A stretch of DNA of 64,000 bases from Streptomyces hygroscopicus subsp. hygroscopicus (lineage in GTDB: Bacteria > Actinomycetota > Actinomycetes > Streptomycetales > Streptomycetaceae): positions 1-64,000 of the forward strand of contig NZ_BSSM01000008.1 in assembly GCF_030269125.1 (NCBI RefSeq). The letters run 5' to 3'. The notes beneath the pieces are model-generated. The model worked only from the letters and a program-made list of their open reading frames with translations, searched no databases and was not told the origin of the DNA. Numbering within the stretch: the first letter of the stretch is position 1; each line of letters begins with the position of its first letter. Made by a program: the position numbers and the translations under genes. Positions 63,055-64,000 of this stretch are shown here, one piece after another.

Positions 63055-64000
63055 TCAGGCCACCGTGGACGGTGTGACCTGCACCTTGCGTCCCAAGTGG
63101 ACAGGCACCTGCGCATAGCCACGGAACGTGAGCTGCCGGCGGAGCCGGGGCGGTGCCGCGGCGCGCATGTCGGGGAAGCGCTCGAACAGAGAGCGCACCG
63201 CGTGCGTGGCTTCCATCCGGGCCAGACTGGCCCCGAAACAGGCGTGGACGCCATAACTGAAACTCAGGTGTTCGTTGGCGTTCGGCCGGGCCACGTCGAA
63301 CCGCTGCGGGTCGGTGAACACCGCGGGGTCCCGGTTGGCGCCCGCCAGCGACAGCATGACCATGGAGCCCTGCGGCAGCTGGACGCCCTCCAGCTCCAGA
63401 TCGGTCAGCGCCTGACGGGCCGTGATGAACACCGGCGGCTCGTACCGAAGCGCCTCTTCGACGGCGTTGGGCCACAGCTGCGGTTCGGCGCGCAGCCGGT
63501 CCAGCTGCTCCGGGAGGCGGAGCAGGAGGGACACGCAGTGACCTATCAGATTGGCGGTGGTCTCGAATCCGGCGCCGATGATGATGCTGGCGTTGGCTTT
63601 GAGGGCGTAATGGTCCAGATCGCCGCTCCGCACCAAATTGCTGAGGATGTCGTCGCCCGGTTCCCTGCGCAGCTTCTCGATATGCCGGTCGAGATAGTCG
63701 TTCAGGCTCTGTGCCGCTTGCATCGCGCGGCCGTACGTCCGCCGGGAGATGCCCACGTCCAGCATGGGCGTCATGTCTTTGCCCCAGGCCAGAAACTTCT
63801 CCTGGTCTTCCCGGGGCATGCCGAGTATGTCGAAGATGATCGCGATGGGCACGCGCGAGGCGAACGATTCGACCAGCTCGATCGAACCGCCGGAGGGCAT
63901 GGCGTCGAGCAGTTCCTCGGTGACGGTCTCGACCGTATCGCGCAGCTTCTTGACCGCGCGCGGCGTGAACGCGGACACGACCGGCTTGCGCATCGCGGTG
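63055..64000 (-). CDS. Cytochrome P450 (5' end beyond the window)
   Basis: About 315 residues are visible; the reading frame continues past the right edge, and the sequence at the edge (RKPVVSAFTPRAV) corresponds to the end of the B helix, so roughly 80-100 residues are missing. Landmarks are the I-helix AGFETTANLIG, ExxR in EEALRYEP, and the heme-binding FSYGVHACFG with the cysteine ligand. It is a soluble bacterial class I P450 needing ferredoxin partners not seen here. It lies 57 bases upstream of the PKS on the same strand, so it probably oxidises the polyketide late in the pathway. Confidence 0.92.
   Translation of the reverse strand, partial: TAMRKPVVSAFTPRAVKKLRDTVETVTEELLDAMPSGGSIELVESFASRVPIAIIFDILGMPREDQEKFLAWGKDMTPMLDVGISRRTYGRAMQAAQSLNDYLDRHIEKLRREPGDDILSNLVRSGDLDHYALKANASIIIGAGFETTANLIGHCVSLLLRLPEQLDRLRAEPQLWPNAVEEALRYEPPVFITARQALTDLELEGVQLPQGSMVMLSLAGANRDPAVFTDPQRFDVARPNANEHLSFSYGVHACFGASLARMEATHAVRSLFERFPDMRAAAPPRLRRQLTFRGYAQVPVHLGRKVQVTPSTVA

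Noticed and set aside
46782..63993. Naming a known natural product for the cluster
   Set aside because: The gene set does not match any cluster I can recall with confidence, and the right boundary is outside the window.

Overview
The window is high-GC DNA of actinobacterial type, most likely from a Streptomyces or close relative. The grounds are GC-rich third codon positions, frequent GTG and TTG starts, a SARP regulator carrying a TTA codon, a Streptomyces-type biosynthetic operon and many decayed insertion sequences. No rRNA, tRNA, CRISPR array or replication origin was found.

Left part (about 0-44 kb) is an accessory island rich in defence and conflict genes. It opens with an N-terminally truncated large serine recombinase, a GIY-YIG-like gene broken by an amber codon, two small unknown genes and an IS21 IstB scar. 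Next comes an unusual protein with ten zinc-binding modules around a GIY-YIG-like domain (3530-5863), then a small PD-(D/E)XK-like protein. From 7.1 to 11.1 kb lies a co-directional triad of a vWA protein, a PP2C phosphatase and a protein kinase (TerY-P type). A type I methyltransferase subunit without visible partners follows at 11.8-13.3 kb. From 13.5 to 20.4 kb is a trypco2 / trypsin-VMAP / MoxR ATPase / SAV_2336-type vWA-pseudokinase-TPR operon, a regulated conflict system. A complete type I Wadjet operon (jetABCD, minus strand) fills 21.0-27.7 kb. At 30.1-34.0 kb is a 1288-residue unrecognised protein ending in a PD-(D/E)XK-like nuclease. At 34.3-39.4 kb is a membrane protein paired with a TPR-CHAT protease.

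The stretch 40.3-44.4 kb is an IS graveyard: two IS5-type remnants, a frameshifted DDE transposase, an IS630 remnant, a 299-bp element bounded by perfect 23-bp inverted repeats and a truncated VOC gene. It separates the island from the biosynthetic region.

Right part (44.5-64 kb) is one edge of a biosynthetic gene cluster. It holds a SARP/STAND activator with a TTA codon, an alpha/beta hydrolase, a DHA2 exporter with a divergent TetR gene, a Kef-type cation/proton antiporter, and a tight minus-strand operon. That operon runs P450 (cut by the window edge), a single 2812-residue type I PKS (KS-AT-DH-cMT-ER-KR-ACP-TE), a flavin-dependent halogenase, an SDR and a hotdog thioesterase. The gene set suggests a reduced, possibly C-methylated, chlorinated or otherwise oxidised polyketide, exported by the DHA2 pump. 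I do not recognise the product.
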